Source: Apostichopus japonicus (Eukaryota > Echinodermata > Holothuroidea > Aspidochirotida > Stichopodidae). From it: a DNA stretch of 64,000 nucleotides. A program made the position numbers and the translations under genes. A model generated the notes under the pieces. It did no database searches, was not told the DNA's origin, and saw only the letters and a list, made by a program, of their open reading frames with translations. Positions 1 to 15,200 of the stretch are shown here, piece after piece. Within the stretch, counting starts at the first letter, position 1. The number at the start of each line of letters is the position of its first letter. The stretch covers positions 74,501-138,500 of the forward strand of contig NC_092573.1 in assembly GCF_037975245.1 (NCBI RefSeq), given 5' to 3'.

Positions 1-162
1 CTATTTGCACCAGGAAGAAAATACATTCACCTACATTCCACCTCAAATTTAAGTCACAACATTCATTAATGTTTCTCCCCTCCCTTTCTCCCTCCACAAA
101 GTTGTACCTCTTCCTATACCTCAAAGTCCCCCCCCCCCCGCCCACCCTCTTTCAGTAGTTAC

Positions 163-266
163 CTGTCCTCTAACGTCTCGTGCAGACTCTCCAATAGATC
201 AACATTCTGCCGATGAAACTCTAGCTGATATTCAACTAAGGCGAGTAGTTGCCCCACTTGTTCTAC
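163..266 (-). CDS. SH3GL (EndoA): Endophilin A coding exon 8
   Basis: The 104 nt lie between GATGCAG and GTAACT. They encode [20 protein letters not shown] and then [15 protein letters not shown], the last BAR helix. It ends with two bases of a split codon, and the next exon is outside the window. Confidence 0.94.
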
Positions 267-3200
267 CTGCATCGATAATATGCAAGAAAAATAAAAGACA
301 AACAAGTATATTTAAAACATCAATTTGTTTGATGAAGAAAAGATGGCATTCAAGTTTTTTGTCAACAATTGAGCTTAAATCATTCTTCTCCCAATCTCCC
401 CAAATGCCCCCAATCCCCAATTTCTATTACATTTCCCTTCTGTTTCAACTATGTAAATGTAAAAGATCCTTCAATAATAATAGCCCTGCCTGTAATGCAT
501 GCTTGTCACAGGCCATACAATATTTGAGTACTAGAGACCTCCTTCTGTACAACAGATCAAATATTAACAATTACAAGATTACATCACCCAAGAAGAGATA
601 ATCATATATTATTGGTCAATCACATGTTTTTCCAAAGCCAAGGATCTACAGTTCCACACAATGCTAAGATGTGACGTGTTTTAAAACCAAAAACTCTTCC
701 TGTACCTTAACATTGCCCTCACCTTACACAAACCTCCCCCCTCCCCCTCCCCAAAATCATCTGATCCATCACTTACGTCATTTTCGAGGAGATTCCTCAT
801 TCCATCTTCAGCTAAGTCACGAGACTCTTCAAACTTTTCTTCCGCAAGCACTATCTCTTCCTGTGTGACGTTGGAACCTACAAAACAACCACACAACATA
901 GACCACAATTGATTTGAAAGAACATGTTGCTTTTCAAAAAAAAGTGGGAGGAAAAAAGGTAATTAGGCCCGCAAATAGAGACAGAAAATAACATAGATAT
1001 AATTTCACAGGTAAATAACATTCCACCATTTTTTTATTCCTTTGCTTGCTTTAAATTTTGGAAATTCCAAAACTTACCAGGATTGGATATATTATCTCCA
1101 CTCTCAGCACTCTTTCCAGTGTTTCTACGGTGAACTGGAAACCCTTTTGACACTCTACACACTTAGCAATCGGTCAGCACCGATCAATACCAATCCTCAC
1201 GCTACCACCCAAAGTGTGTGGGAGTGTTGTGTTCGTCCGAGTGGACCCTTGATATTTATTCGAATCTGCCTTCTGGTGTTTTTGATTTACAGTTTACTGT
1301 CAATTAACAAGACTGCAAACGTTTTTACCTTCAAGTGAACAGAACTTTGGCATCCACAACACATCAAGATATATAGTGTATTCAAATACCTACCATTCTC
1401 CATAATTCATTTTCTGCAGCCTAATCTGCACTTACTGCTTAGTTGTTACCATGCAAAACAAACATTAAAACAAAAGAGGCTATTTCTGGTCTATGGTATC
1501 ATCACAACTTAGAAGAATCTCTTCTTCCAAGATATTTATAAAGAGAGTCAAACAGTTTGTTAAAAAAACCAATGTAAAAGTACTTGCAGCATGCCATAGA
1601 ATGAATTGAAGCAAAGATCATTGTAATGAAAGCAGTACTTTGTATTGCATTCCCCAAAGTAACGTTCAGTATTCATCTCAATTTTCAATTATTATTATTA
1701 TTATTTTTTTGTATGTTTAAAGCAGCTTGTTTTTCGGCAAGTTTATCAAAATCCACAAAGGGTTATTAAGAACTAATCCACGTTTCTCCTTCTTTTTTTT
1801 CATTTTTTTTGGTTAATAATCATGAGTTACCAAATAATTTGGAATACCTTCAATTCTGAACATTTCATAGCCAAGACACTGTGTCAGAAAAACTTAGAAA
1901 ATCCTTTCACATGCAAAAGCAAAATCTGTCCTTTTTAATTTTTTTCTTTTTTCAAACTTTTTTTTTATTTAAATTTTTCCCTGCATTTTCCACAACTAAA
2001 CACTCAACTAGTGTTAAGCTAATGAGTTGCAATCTTACAGAATTCTAGTGACAAATCTGCTGAAATTAACTCACAAAAGAAATAATAATAATAATAATAC
2101 AAAAAGGCTGTTTGATGGTAACATGTGGATTTTCTTCATTTTCTTATATTCCTTATTTTTTTTAAAGCAAGAAGCAATGTTAATATGTTAGTGTTAAGAT
2201 GTCAGTGTTAAAAACCAAGATTCAATGACATTAAATGGAATATTTACTACTCGAACTCTGATAGTTACCAGAGACACTATGTTTAGATGAAGAATAACTG
2301 AAATTAGCAACGCTATGTAGAAGGGGTAAAAAGTAAGTAAAATAATTTGGCTTTTATTATTCTCATTAAACACTCATTAAAGACATATAATTTAATGCAA
2401 TATATTATTAGTAAATGCCACAATAAAAATAAATATTTGTGTACATAGTGTGCATAATATAAATATACAAACTAAACCACTTTAAGCAACATTAACTACG
2501 ATAACATTAGTTCATAGATTCATCTAAATATGACCTTCTTAAGATGGTTTCTCTCACCAGCCTGTACAGTAACTGACGTTTGTTGTAATTATGGCAATCG
2601 AGAGCTTGATTTTTAAGCCAGTAGATATTTTGAAGCATTGACATTTCTTGGCAAGCAGCTAAAACTTGTGAAATCCTAGGCCTGGTTAGACAGATGAAAT
2701 CAATCTCGGATGTGTATCCTTACTGTACATACATAACAAGCAACTGCAAGCACTATGTGCAAAGCAAGCAAGGTTTTCATATTCAACAAATGTGAGATTT
2801 TTGTGCTTTACCGCACCCTCCTCCCCTCCCCTTCCCACCTCCCCCTCCCGCAGAAGAAAATCACTGGCATACAGAATAATTCCTACTGTGCAGTACATAA
2901 AAATATAATATTAATATGCAGTACCACTTAAACAGTAATAAAAACTCTTCAACATCACTTCAAAAGTTGCAAAATATGGCACTCTTTTGCATTCAAGCAA
3001 CCTCCATTTTACTGAACTCCTGAAAGGAGAGGGGACACCAATCAGCATTCAAAATATCTAACTATGTAGGAGCAGCTAATGTACTGTTATTAAAACTGTC
3101 GATTGTAGTGGGTCTTTAGGTAGCGGACAAAACTGGCATACATCAATATATGTGGGATATAATTTGGGAGGGTTTGACAGACCAACTTCTAAGAAGAGAA

Positions 3201-6200
3201 TGTTCAAAGTGTCATCTTGTACCCAACAATGCCTTAGACGGAAATTTATCCTTTTTGTCAACTATTCCAAAAGAATCCTTGGTCCTTGTCATTGTTGTCA
3301 AGAAGAGATTAATCATATTTATTGATCCTTGTTACTGTCCTCGAGAAAAGCTTAATCCTATTTATGGATCCTTGTCACTGTTGTCGAGAAGAGATTAATC
3401 CTATTTATTGATCTTTGTCACTGTTTTCGAGAAGAGATTAATCCTATTTATTGATCTTTGTCACTGCTGTCTAAAAGAGATTAATCCTATTTATTGATCC
3501 TTGTCACTGTTGTCAAGAACAGATTCATCCTATTTATTGATCCTTGTCACTGTGCTCCATAAAAGCTTCATCCTATTTTTTGATCCTTGTCACTGTTGTC
3601 GAGAAGAGATTAATCCTATTTATTGATCCTTGTCACTGTTGTCGAGAAGAAATTAATCCTATTTATTGATCCTTGTCACTGTTGTCAAGAACAGATTAAT
3701 CCTATTTATTGATCCTTTTCACTGTTGTCAAGAAGAGATTAATCCTATTTATTGATCCTTGTCACTGTTGTCGAGAAGAGACTATCCTATTTATTGATCC
3801 TTGTCACTGTTGTCTAAAAGAGATTAATCCTATATATTGATCCTTGTCACTGTTGTCGAAAGGAGACTATCCTATTTATTGATCCTTGTCACTGTTGTTT
3901 GAAAGAGACTAATCCTACTTATTGATCCTTGTCACTGTTGTCTAAAAGAGACTGATCCTATTTATTGATCCTTGTCACAGTTGTCTAAAAGAGACTTATC
4001 CTATTTATTGATCCTTGTCACTGTTGTCGAGAGGAGACTATCCTATTTATTGATCCTTGTCACTGTTGTCTAAAAGAGACTGATCCTATTTATTGATCCT
4101 TGTCACTGTTGTCGAGAAGAGACTATCCTATTTATTGATCCTTGTCACTGTTGTCTAAAAGAGATTAATCCTATATATTGATCCTTGTCACTGTTGTCGA
4201 AAGGAGACTATCCTATTTATTGATCCTTGTCACTGTTGTTTGAAAGAGACTAATCCTACTTATTGATCCTTGTCACTGTTGTCTAAAAGAGACTGATCCT
4301 ATTTATTGATCCTTGTCACAGTTGTCTAAAAGAGACTTATCCTATTTATTGATCCTTGTCACTGTTGTCGAGAGGAGACTATCCTATTTATTGATCCTTG
4401 TCACTGTTGTCTAAAAGAGACTGATCCTATTTATTGATCCTTGTCACTGTTGTCTAAAGAGACTTATCCTATTTATTGATCCTTGTCACTGTTGTCTAGA
4501 AGAGCTTAATCCTATTCATTGACTCTTGTCACTGTTGTCGAGAACAGCTTAATCCTCTTTATTGATCCTTGTCACCAATTCTTTGTTCTGTGGTATTTAC
4601 TTGCTGAGAATTTACAAGAACTAACTATAATAGAATAAGGCAAATAACAGGAGGAAAACAAAGGGATATGTTTACTGAAAGTTAATTCAAATACACTGGA
4701 TAGTTTGAGATTTTACATGCAGGTAGTAAAATATGTGTTAGGTGATGTTAATAGCAAAACTGATATATAGCATGCTTATAAGTTGTTAAACATTGACATA
4801 AGATTAAGGTAAGTACCAACACAGATATTAAAATACAACCCTGATGTATATATTTTATGTAAATAATCAAGTTTTTTATGAAAACTAAACTTGGGAAAGG
4901 CAAATTTTTTTGCACCTTTAGGAAGTTCAGTTTTTATCCCATTTGCTACAAAAAAAGTTCAGCCAAACGCAATAATTGCTGACTGCAACAGAAATTTGCT
5001 GTTTTATTAATTTATTTTTGTGCTCTTTGCGCTGCATTATAGATTAATACGCTACCCATCTCATGATTTGAAATAAATGTTTAAAACAAAATTCTGATGA
5101 AATTTAATATGCACACACCAATACATATAACTCACACCCATAACAGTTAACTCAACAAAAAGACAACTCTGGCCAAAGTAGTGTTCCATTTTTATCGACA
5201 GTATTAAAAATGAAACTTCCAACTTTCGAAAGCTAATTCATTAAATCCCACAAAGGGATATAATTCATAAGAGTTACAAGAGTTAATGTACATTAATAAA
5301 ACCTGATATTAATATGGACGGAAAAAAGTTTCAGTTTTGTGATTCATTTTTCCTTCTTTTTATATTTTTGCTTGTTTTTTTTGTAAACAGAAAGTGGTTT
5401 CATGTTATTGCCACTGGGGCACTTAACAAGCCAATTAAATTTTAATTAATTACCTCTCTTAGAGACGGGACTTTATATGGTTTTATCGGTTTTAAATCCT
5501 ATCAAATTTCAGTTGCGTGGTATTACATAAAATAAGTTTACTGACTTCCTGCATAATACACAAATGCTGCTATTTTTTATTCCCATTTTTTCCTCCGTTA
5601 TCTGTTATAAGTTTTATGACATTAAGATACTGTGTCTTCTGGACACCAATTTGCTTTATTACTGTAAAAACAGGAATCCTACCCTTTTAATTCTATATCT
5701 TTTGCAAGCAACCAAAACGTGTCCCTGGAAACAGCGAATATGATCACATTTATGTTCAGAGGTAAGCCACCTTCCACTTGTTGTATAGCTGAATGGAAAG
5801 ACCAATCTTACATAATAGTCTTAAAAACTGTTTCTTTCATGGCATACATAGATTTGGTAGCAAGTAATAAATCGGCTGGCATGGAATAACTACAGTACTA
5901 CATACTATGCACAATAGACAAACTCATGTACAAATGTATACAGGAGCTTTCATGCCAAATGACTTTCAATTATTTTGTTGTATTTAATGATAAGCAAATC
6001 CCACCCACCCCTCCCCCCCCCCCCCCCGATCATAAAGCAGCAATTTAACTGCTTTGCAAATGTTCAGGGCAATCTTGTTCCAGTAATAATATTCATAAAT
6101 GACAATTGACATTAGATGTGGTTTATATCAGTGGCTCATTCAAGCTCTCATAGAACCAATTGTTAATTCCAGACTTCAATTATTCAAATCAAACATACAG

Positions 6201-9200
6201 AAACTGCAGCAAGATATGTGCACAGTAATCTGGATATAAATTGATCGAGCAGGAGGGCTGAAATTATTAATTTTCACTTATAAATAAACAATCATTTCAA
6301 GTCATGATTGCAATCACTTTCAAGTCATAATCCCAAAAGAAATTTTCTAGATGAACAACTAAGTTGTTTTTTTTAAATCACAACAAAATTATGAAGAGAA
6401 AAAAAAGGTTGAAAAAAAATTAAAATATGAATTTTCTACACAACCATGTGACAAAATAATCCTACTTGAGCAAGAAGAATACCAGCCACCGAGGTACTGT
6501 ATTAAAGGGAACAAACCTTAGGACAATAAGACATTGCTAATTAAAATAAAAAAATTAAAACAAATTACTCTACATCAGCAGAACGGAAATAAATTATGAA
6601 ATTTCATAAAAACACCAAATGGCACATTTCTTTCTCTCATGAGATTGCAGTTAAAATTTGATGCAGGACAAAACTAGCAATTTACATAAATTTAACAGTC
6701 AAACGATTAAAGCATTTATGCTGTTGCAATGATTTTAAAGTGCTTTATTTGGATGGGGGAGTGGGGAGCGGGTAAGTGCCCTCATTTACCTATCTAAGAC
6801 AAATATTTAAAATTACAAAGAACATCAGTACCAAATGTAATGAATTAACTTGCTTTAATTCTGATGAATTTATCTTATTTTGGTCAATTTCAAGTTTGAT
6901 GAATGAAATCTGTGAAAATTAGTACTGAATGCAAAAATCATACAAAATCTCATTCCATGGGTCAAGGGTCTCATGTGTAGGCAGGAATGTTTTAATGTTC
7001 TAACTTTTGCCCATTCATTTTCTAAACTTGGGTGTGTTGTAATGTCAATTAGGAATTGAATGAATTTCAATCAATTAAAGGGATGGAGTACACATGGGGG
7101 AAAACTAAAGCAGTTTCTGTCGTGTTCAAAAAGTAATATACATCAAAAATAGTATTAAATGTTAATTTCTACCAAACAAAAAAAGTTACATTTCATTATT
7201 TTATTTTTTTAGGTTTACTGGAATTTCAACGTAAAGGGTTTAAAATTTCATTAATAGAAGGTCCAATCATTAAAACCTTTCATTGATATTTAATGACTTA
7301 TGTCAGTAACTACTGGTTACTTGCACACTTGGCATTTGACAACAACTTTTATTATTTCAAGAACTTATCAAAAACATCTTGTTCTATCTAATCTATAGCT
7401 ATTACCCTTGTAGTATTCATCAGTTCTGTGTATTTCTATACTGAACAACGGATACAGGTTATTTTAAAACTCCAAATTTGTATTTTTAATTAAAAGTTTA
7501 CTTTGCTCACGGTGATCTTCGGTGTGTGAAGTCTTTCTTAATTGCACACAAAAGAAAATCTTTCCTTCCCTTGAAATTGGCATCCATAGATTTAGTGACA
7601 TAATCAATTTAATAAAGGTCATGCTATTGAAAACTGAAGTGACTAATACACAGATGTGATGCTAATTTTCATATCAACTATTTTTTAATTTACCTCTTAA
7701 TCCAGTCAAATTATTCACAAGTTCCAGTTTCAGACTGAACTTATCATTCTATTAAATTTAGTTTGTCTCCTCACCCCCCCTCACACACACCCCTCAACCC
7801 CACCCCCCCCCTCACCCCCCCCCCATCCAAACACCCCAAACATCCTTACAAAGAACATTAGTCAAGTTTAATATATTATATTCTAAATATTATTTCTCTA
7901 TGTATAAACAATATGGTTAATATCTGAGGGAGGGTTTCAGTTCCAAGTGATAAAATCAGTCACATTCATAAAACACAGACCATTTTCTAGATCGGGGAGG
8001 AAGGGGGGAGGGAGAGAGAGAGAGGGAGGGGGAGGGAGGGGGTACACTTCATGACATGGAAAACTGAAATACATGATAAAAGATTTCTCTCATGCAAAGA
8101 TGGTGATACGTACTCTCTGTTCACGAGCAAGCAGGAGATCATGGCAGATGTTGAAAGACGGAGAATTGAGAAATAATTAGCCACAATTTTAAGTTACTTT
8201 ACATTAAATGATTTCCCTTCATTGATCATTCCAAAAAACCATCCTAGTGCAGATACTGTACATACAGACATAACTACTCAGGTACACACATAAATTCACA
8301 ACGTCGCAGCAAATTATGAAATGGTTACGACAAAAGAGTATTTAATTTGAAATAACTGTCCACTGTCCTCCATTGCTCAAATTACCAGCCCTTACAAACT
8401 ATCGTAATGTATACAAACGTTTCGGGAAGATCACATGTAGATTTATCGGCTAATTATAAATACACACCTCCCATGTTGATATGCTTCAGTGTTCACAAGC
8501 ATTATCTACGAAACAAAACACACCACCATCCCCTACCCCACGCCAACACACCCCTCCTGTCCCTTTCATATTCCACTAACGTGAAAGTGTGTTGACAGCT
8601 GTTCATAAACGTATTTACAAATGCCTCTCTTATTGCAGTTACCTGAGAACACATGTCTGTAATCTACTTTGCAAGCAAACTACATGTATACCTGCTAAAA
8701 AAAAAATAAAAAACCATCTTCCTTTTTCCCCCTCCCCAAACTTGTTCCCAAAAAAAAAAGCAACTTAACATCAATGCTTGTGTTTCCTTATACAACCTCA
8801 CTGATAATAATATGTCACAGAGCCAACTACATCTTACCTCAAAATTGGCATCATCTGAAAAAATTACCTGCTCAGCAGTTAAATTCCACACAGACAAAGT
8901 AAAATTCAGCAGAGAATCAAATATGGGAGAGGGAAAGAGAGACCTAACATAGCTCCAATGGAGCTTGACTACTAAGGGCGCTGTCACACTGGTTCTAATG
9001 CAGTTGATCTGTATTGTTCGCAGATTTCTCAATCAAAGTAGCATGATTGAGTGAAGGGGGCTCACAGGCATGTGAACATTTTCAGATCAACTGACATACA
9101 GACACGCTGGGTGATTGACTAGTTCAAAGTTCCACTTACAAGGGCAGTTTGGATGAACACAAAATTTGCTTTAGAAAACACAGGTTAAGGTGCTCCAAAC

Positions 9201-12200
9201 AATTACTCTGACTTCGAGTAAAGTAAATTTCAAAAGATCACTTTTTCAATACATTTGGTAGAAATTGTACATACATCAAGTCATCGACTCACGATACCGT
9301 TGCGATCTACAGGCTGAGAATGCAGCTTGTCCGGTTTTCACGGAAATAAATAGAATTCACATGAGAGCACCCTCTGCCAAATTTTTGAGGCGTGCATGGA
9401 GAGACCCATTAGAGTTGTTTGATGGATTTTTTAATCAGCCCAACAAACAACTGTGGAATCTCCATAGAATTCAAAGCTACAAGTAACAAATGAGAATGGA
9501 ATGTACTTTTTGCCATCACAGTCAACAATTGCAGGATTTTCTCCCCTTGTACAACCCTATACAACTTGACAACTAAAACTCTCTGAGCGTTCCTTCTCGG
9601 TAAAGAAAATCTGCGACATGCTTCACCTCACAAAGTCAATGAAAATTTATATTTAATCCTTACACAAAACTCCCCTACAATTGTCTAATCCAAAACGGGA
9701 CAGTACCACTTTTAAGTCGTTGACTGTAAATAGCAGGGACGAAAGCAACAATGCTACAGATGTTATTGTCACAAATTACAGACAAACTATGACAAAGCTG
9801 AAAATATTAGGTCTTGTAATGGAAGGGTTAGCCAGGATATGACAAACATGCAATTACTGGATCAAAGTAATCATAAAGTGAACAAAACAGAGGTGGTTAC
9901 CCTGAATCATCAGAAACTTGGAAAAGGTAGAAATTATGGGATCATGAAACACAAATGGTTATGTAAATATTAAAAAAAAAGAACTGAGGCCGAAATGTAG
10001 TTAAACATTGTTATGACTTTACGAAAAAGAAACAAGTCTTTCCTTGAAATTTAGATTGACCTTTAGTTCATAGAAATAATAAATGTTCAGTTTATATCGA
10101 CCAGAAAGAGATATTTCTTTTGACAGGTTGACCTGTTGGGATGTTATTACTCTTTCCTCTCTTATGATGTTTTTTCCAACAGTAATCAGCTTTTACTTCT
10201 ACAGGGTGAAACATAGCGGTCAAAAGTATCATTCCACTGATCTGGCAATGCAGGGTGGTATTAATACCTACAGAAGGTTTCTGTCTATTTGAGTACTCAA
10301 CAAGTTGACCCATATGTCATACTACTTGAAATATTAGTATGCAGCCAGTAATATAACCCAAGAAGAAGGAGTCTGACTACAAAGTGAATCAAACAATATC
10401 TCTCGAAAACATTCCAACAGAAGTAATTTTCAGAGACGGCAAAACCTGGGAATTTGCTAAACATCTGTTTCTTTCGTTTTACTCTAAAATTTGACAATAT
10501 CATAAGAAAGCCGATCACTAGAGTGTAACCAATTCCTGAAAAACCAGAAACTTTCTTCAAAGAAGTAATCCACTCACCAAAGGTGTAAAAGTGTAGCCAA
10601 GATGAAAGAAAATGCCTGATCCCCAATTAATAATATCACTTTTATATTATGTCATAAGTTTAATACCCCACATTGCACCCTATGAGACCCCTGTGCAATA
10701 CCATATGATCAACAGTGCATTAACATAAGTGAAACAAGCTATTACTAACCAAGGTCATCCAGATCAACCCAGTGCACAAATTTTAATTTTTTTTTTTGTG
10801 TGTTCCTGCAAATATTTCTACTTTATCAATCATTTTAGTTGATAAACAATTATTCCTCAAAATTAATTATACCACCAATCTACAGACTCCTCTTTAACAT
10901 CGAGAGATTTTATAATCTGCCGTAGCCAAATAATCTGATATTTCAAACAATGTACACAAAGCAGATCTAACATGGACTAGAAATATAGAGACTGTACTCA
11001 TCCAAAAAAACACCAGGAGGCTAAAATTTTCACATCCCTGATGTTTCCCCTCACACACTACCACCACACAAAATGGCAAAACTCCCTCTTTTGCTTCAAA
11101 AGGTTTAACTGATTTCATTGACAATACTCCTAGTATTCTATCTGCTCAGCCTACCAGCAACTGAAGATCACATGTCTTGTCACACTCAAACTGAATTGTC
11201 CTATGCCACGAACACATGATATATCAGTCGACACTACATAAATAGACATGCAGAATGTGTGTGATGGGTATTAAAGCCATTCTGCAACGTTGTATTTTTC
11301 ACTTTCATAACGCAGCGAATGATAACAGAGCCCGTTTCGAACAAAGGCAATAATCAAAGTTTGGCAGTCAGTGCACTGTAGGCGACACATGCAGTGTTAC
11401 TTTATGGTGGAGGGGTAAATTTGGAGAGATAAAATAAGAAAAAGGGTAAACTTTTGGGTAGGGGGGGGGAGGGAAGGAAACAAAATATATAAAGCAGTGG
11501 AGACTTAGAAACAAATGTATAATTACCTCCTGGTGGTGTGTGGTGATATGAAAAGTGAAAAAAAATTGGAGAGAAAAGGAAAGTGAGAGAATAAAAGCTT
11601 GTGATTAAATATCAAGACGTAACAACACAGCAAAAATCAAACGTAGGACAAGATGGTTAATAGTACACCCCATTAATAGGATGTAATATACCACAACTGC
11701 TTGTAGAGATCATACTTCAACTGCTACTGCCACAGATCAACAGAATCTTGGGAAAAATTGTTTGGTATTTGCATTTAAGTAATATTTCCATGACTGCAGT
11801 TGATTGCAAATAGAAAATAAAGGCCAGACAATTTCTCAATCTTTAGGTCAAAACCACATCCTCATAACATCTTGTAAGGTGAAGATATGAGGTTTTCAAA
11901 TCTTGGTGGTTTTTTGTGAATGCACCAGGGCAGCGACAGATGTGAATGATGTCATCAAGGCAAATCAGTTGAAAAATGATGTTTTGTTTCTTTGTAAACT
12001 GAACTCACTTATCCACATACGATGATAACATTTTTGTTTTAAGTTTCATTTTGGTAAGTCAAGTCATAGGGAACATAGACAGCTAAGCAAACATTCCAAA
12101 TTGTATCACACTTCACAGATAAATAAAACAGAAGATCATATCAAGAAAGAACGTCTTTCCGTGACAGTTTATGGGCAAGAGATTACTTGTTAAGCTTATT

Positions 12201-15200
12201 CCGTGCGATGTTTTCAAGAGAAGTAGTATTTGCTAAGGCAATGTTGTTATTGTTTATCAACCTTGCTTTGAAGATAGCTGCCAAGTCAAAATCAGAAAAA
12301 GAAATCCTCCCGCATAGCTCAGCTACCAGTAATGCAGAGGCCATGCAAGACATGGAAAGAATATTAATAATCCTATGCTCTCTAGTTTAGTTAAAACAGG
12401 GGGAAAAATGACCACTTAGTGCCCTTTAACAGTTTGACCAGGATAAATTGAGCCCTAGGGATTTAATTAAGACTCGTCCTGTCATTCCGTGATCTAATAT
12501 TTATCAATGTTTGATATCTATAAGAGACTAGCATTAATCCGTTCACCCGGTTCAAGTGAAGATGATGAATTAAGAGAGGTATAACGACCATAGAAGTAGA
12601 AAGAGGAGACTGACTCACTTGCCGGCCAAGTACAGTTAGGCAAACTTGCAAACCCTGAAGCAAAGGCAATGCTGCATGCAGATTTTAAAGCAAAATTACA
12701 GTCACAGGGAAATAATGTGTACTTTCAATTTGTCTTTAAGACTTTAGGTATGTCGCCAGAACATTTCTGCCGTAAAGAAATAATAATTTGGTAGATTAAA
12801 AGCACCAATTAATCCAAACTAATCACTATTGTAAAAACTGTTGTCTTTAGGATCCACACTCAGGTATGGTTAATGTTATATATAAATTGGCATGTCACTC
12901 TCCTCCTATATCTATACCAAGGATGGACAGAGAAACGAGCACAAAGAATTGTTGAATTAAATCACGCTGCAACAACCACCAACCTTTGGCCTGCTTCCTC
13001 TTCTTTCCGTCGTAATCCAATCTTCTACTCTCCATCTTCTTACGGTGGTGCTAAAAAAACAAATTTCAAATTCACTGATAAATCCAAAACCACATTCCTC
13101 CTCTCTTTCTGATCTCGGTTTTAAAAAACTGTCAGAATTTACGGACCTCAGTTTCTACTTCACCATCGACAATCAGAACTACCTGCAGTAAAGCTAAATA
13201 TGTCCCACTGCTTGCATGGTGAGAGTGTGTGGGTGTGGACCATGAGGGGGGAGGGGGGTGGGGAGAGAGAGAAGAGATTCATTTCATATGCTGACAGAAA
13301 ATGAAGCGCATTGTGACATTGTGTCTTTTGAAAAAGACAAGGTTTGGTGCACAGTATTGACCGTGTCACACAATGGAAAAGGAAACGTCCAAACATAACT
13401 TTTGGGCACCACCAACCCAAAATTTCTGTGTTGACTATATATCAATTCACCAAATATTACAAATAATCAAATCTTTCAAACCGTATTTCAACACTATTAA
13501 TTTCGTGTAGAAACAGTATTTTCCACCATCATCTCTCTCCAAAATGCCATTCAAAAAGTCTGTTGTACTATTTGGCAACAAGGTCTCAAAACTATTGTAA
13601 CATACTTTCTCTATGAAACTACTTATAACAATCACTCATCATATTCCAAACACTTCAAAATGCTTGACATGATGTTGATATCAGGGAATTTATCCAGCTG
13701 TTCATCAGAGGTGATTTTGTTTTTCAAAGTAGTGGGTTTGAACTTCACAGACAAATATCTAAAAAATAAAATGCCTGTCAATATAAGTTTGTCACAATGA
13801 AATGCATCATCTGAGCAACTTATTTTGGTTCCACAAAGATTAAAATGAACTTGGCAACATAAAAGTAAAAAACAACAACCACAGGATATCCTCATAAGGG
13901 TGAGACAAGTTGGTTTATAACATAAACATGTCATGAGACATGCTCAAGATTCAGTGATATAGTATCTACCTAGTGTAATATGTACTGGGTGATTGGAACT
14001 CATATCTCTTTCAAAATTAAAACAATACTTTATCATGAGTGTCAAAGAGAGGCAGGATGCATGAATGCACTGAAGTTCGAATTCCTGAGATTTTGTCTTT
14101 GAAAGTTACTCAAATCTGATACTTGCGAAACGATACATGCTGAATACATACAATGTCAGAGATCACTTGTTTTCTAACATTTTCACAGTAACAGCTATAA
14201 ATTCTGCACAAGACTTACACAGTGGCATACGCAGAGATGTCCAGAGCTAGTTCAGCTGCCCAAGAGACAATTATGTTGATGGGGCCCACCCTCCTCCCCT
14301 TCCCTTCCCGTCCCTGCCCTCCCTCCTTTCTCCTTTCTGCATTTAGGAATCTTAACCTCTGCTTTGCATTACATTGTAAGTACTTCTTACATTAATTTCT
14401 TTCAGTTCTTTGTTTTTTAGATGCTCCAGGGGTTCAATAAAGTTCTGCACTACATTGATGTCCAAGCTATCTTTCACTTCTGATAACTGTTTCATAGCTT
14501 CGCCACAGTCCTTCAGAGCCATACCTGACAAGAAAGTAGGAGAAGAAATGAAGTACTTGACCCAGAAATTCCAAATACACTGATTGTTCCATTTTATGAT
14601 TAAAATGCTCTGTGAGTATTCTTGATTTAAAGTGATCTTAAAAAAGCAAACCCCAATTTGATTGCAAATTTGTCAAGTCTTGTTTTAAGACACACAATTA
14701 ACTTTGATAAGTTGTTGACATTCAAAAGAAACTGCTATCAGTCCAGGTTGTATTTGGATATGATACTTTTAAATTATTCGAAATGGTCATACAAACCTAT
14801 AAGGCTTAAAGGTTGTGAAGACTCGCTCAAAAAGAAACGTCTCATGCCGGTAATCTGACCAAGTTTCGAATGAGGTGTAACAGAAGTGTTAGACACCACC
14901 ATCGATCCTAGAAAATACACACACAGAGCTTGCTACCGTCGGTAATTAGACACTAGTGTACAGTCAGTACATACAGCTGTGGTCAATACCCACAGCACAG
15001 TGTACAAACAATACAGCGATGGACATCTCAGGTCCAGCTAAAGATAACTAGGTATCACGTTTCATTACTGTACTGTCTGCATTTTGTAGCGACACAAAGA
15101 AAACGTAACTTCCAAGCAACGGAAAGTTAACTTTTTCAGATGGCCGCACGCGGTTTGGGGCGAGTCTTCAATGCCTTTAATGAAAGAGGCTGGACTACTA

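Noticed and set aside
3276..4574. Regular direct repeats that could suggest a CRISPR array
   Set aside because: There are no unique spacers; the units are contiguous and similar throughout, and the genome is eukaryotic. It is a minisatellite.
8664..9032. 122-codon minus-strand frame
   Set aside because: Its end is made of simple poly-A/T sequence. The part near 8978 (AGGGCGCTGTCACACTGG) looks like repeat sequence, not protein.
10297..10626. 109-codon minus-strand frame with hydrophobic stretches
   Set aside because: No family resemblance, no exon borders, and it sits in the middle of a 12 kb intron of a gene on the same strand.
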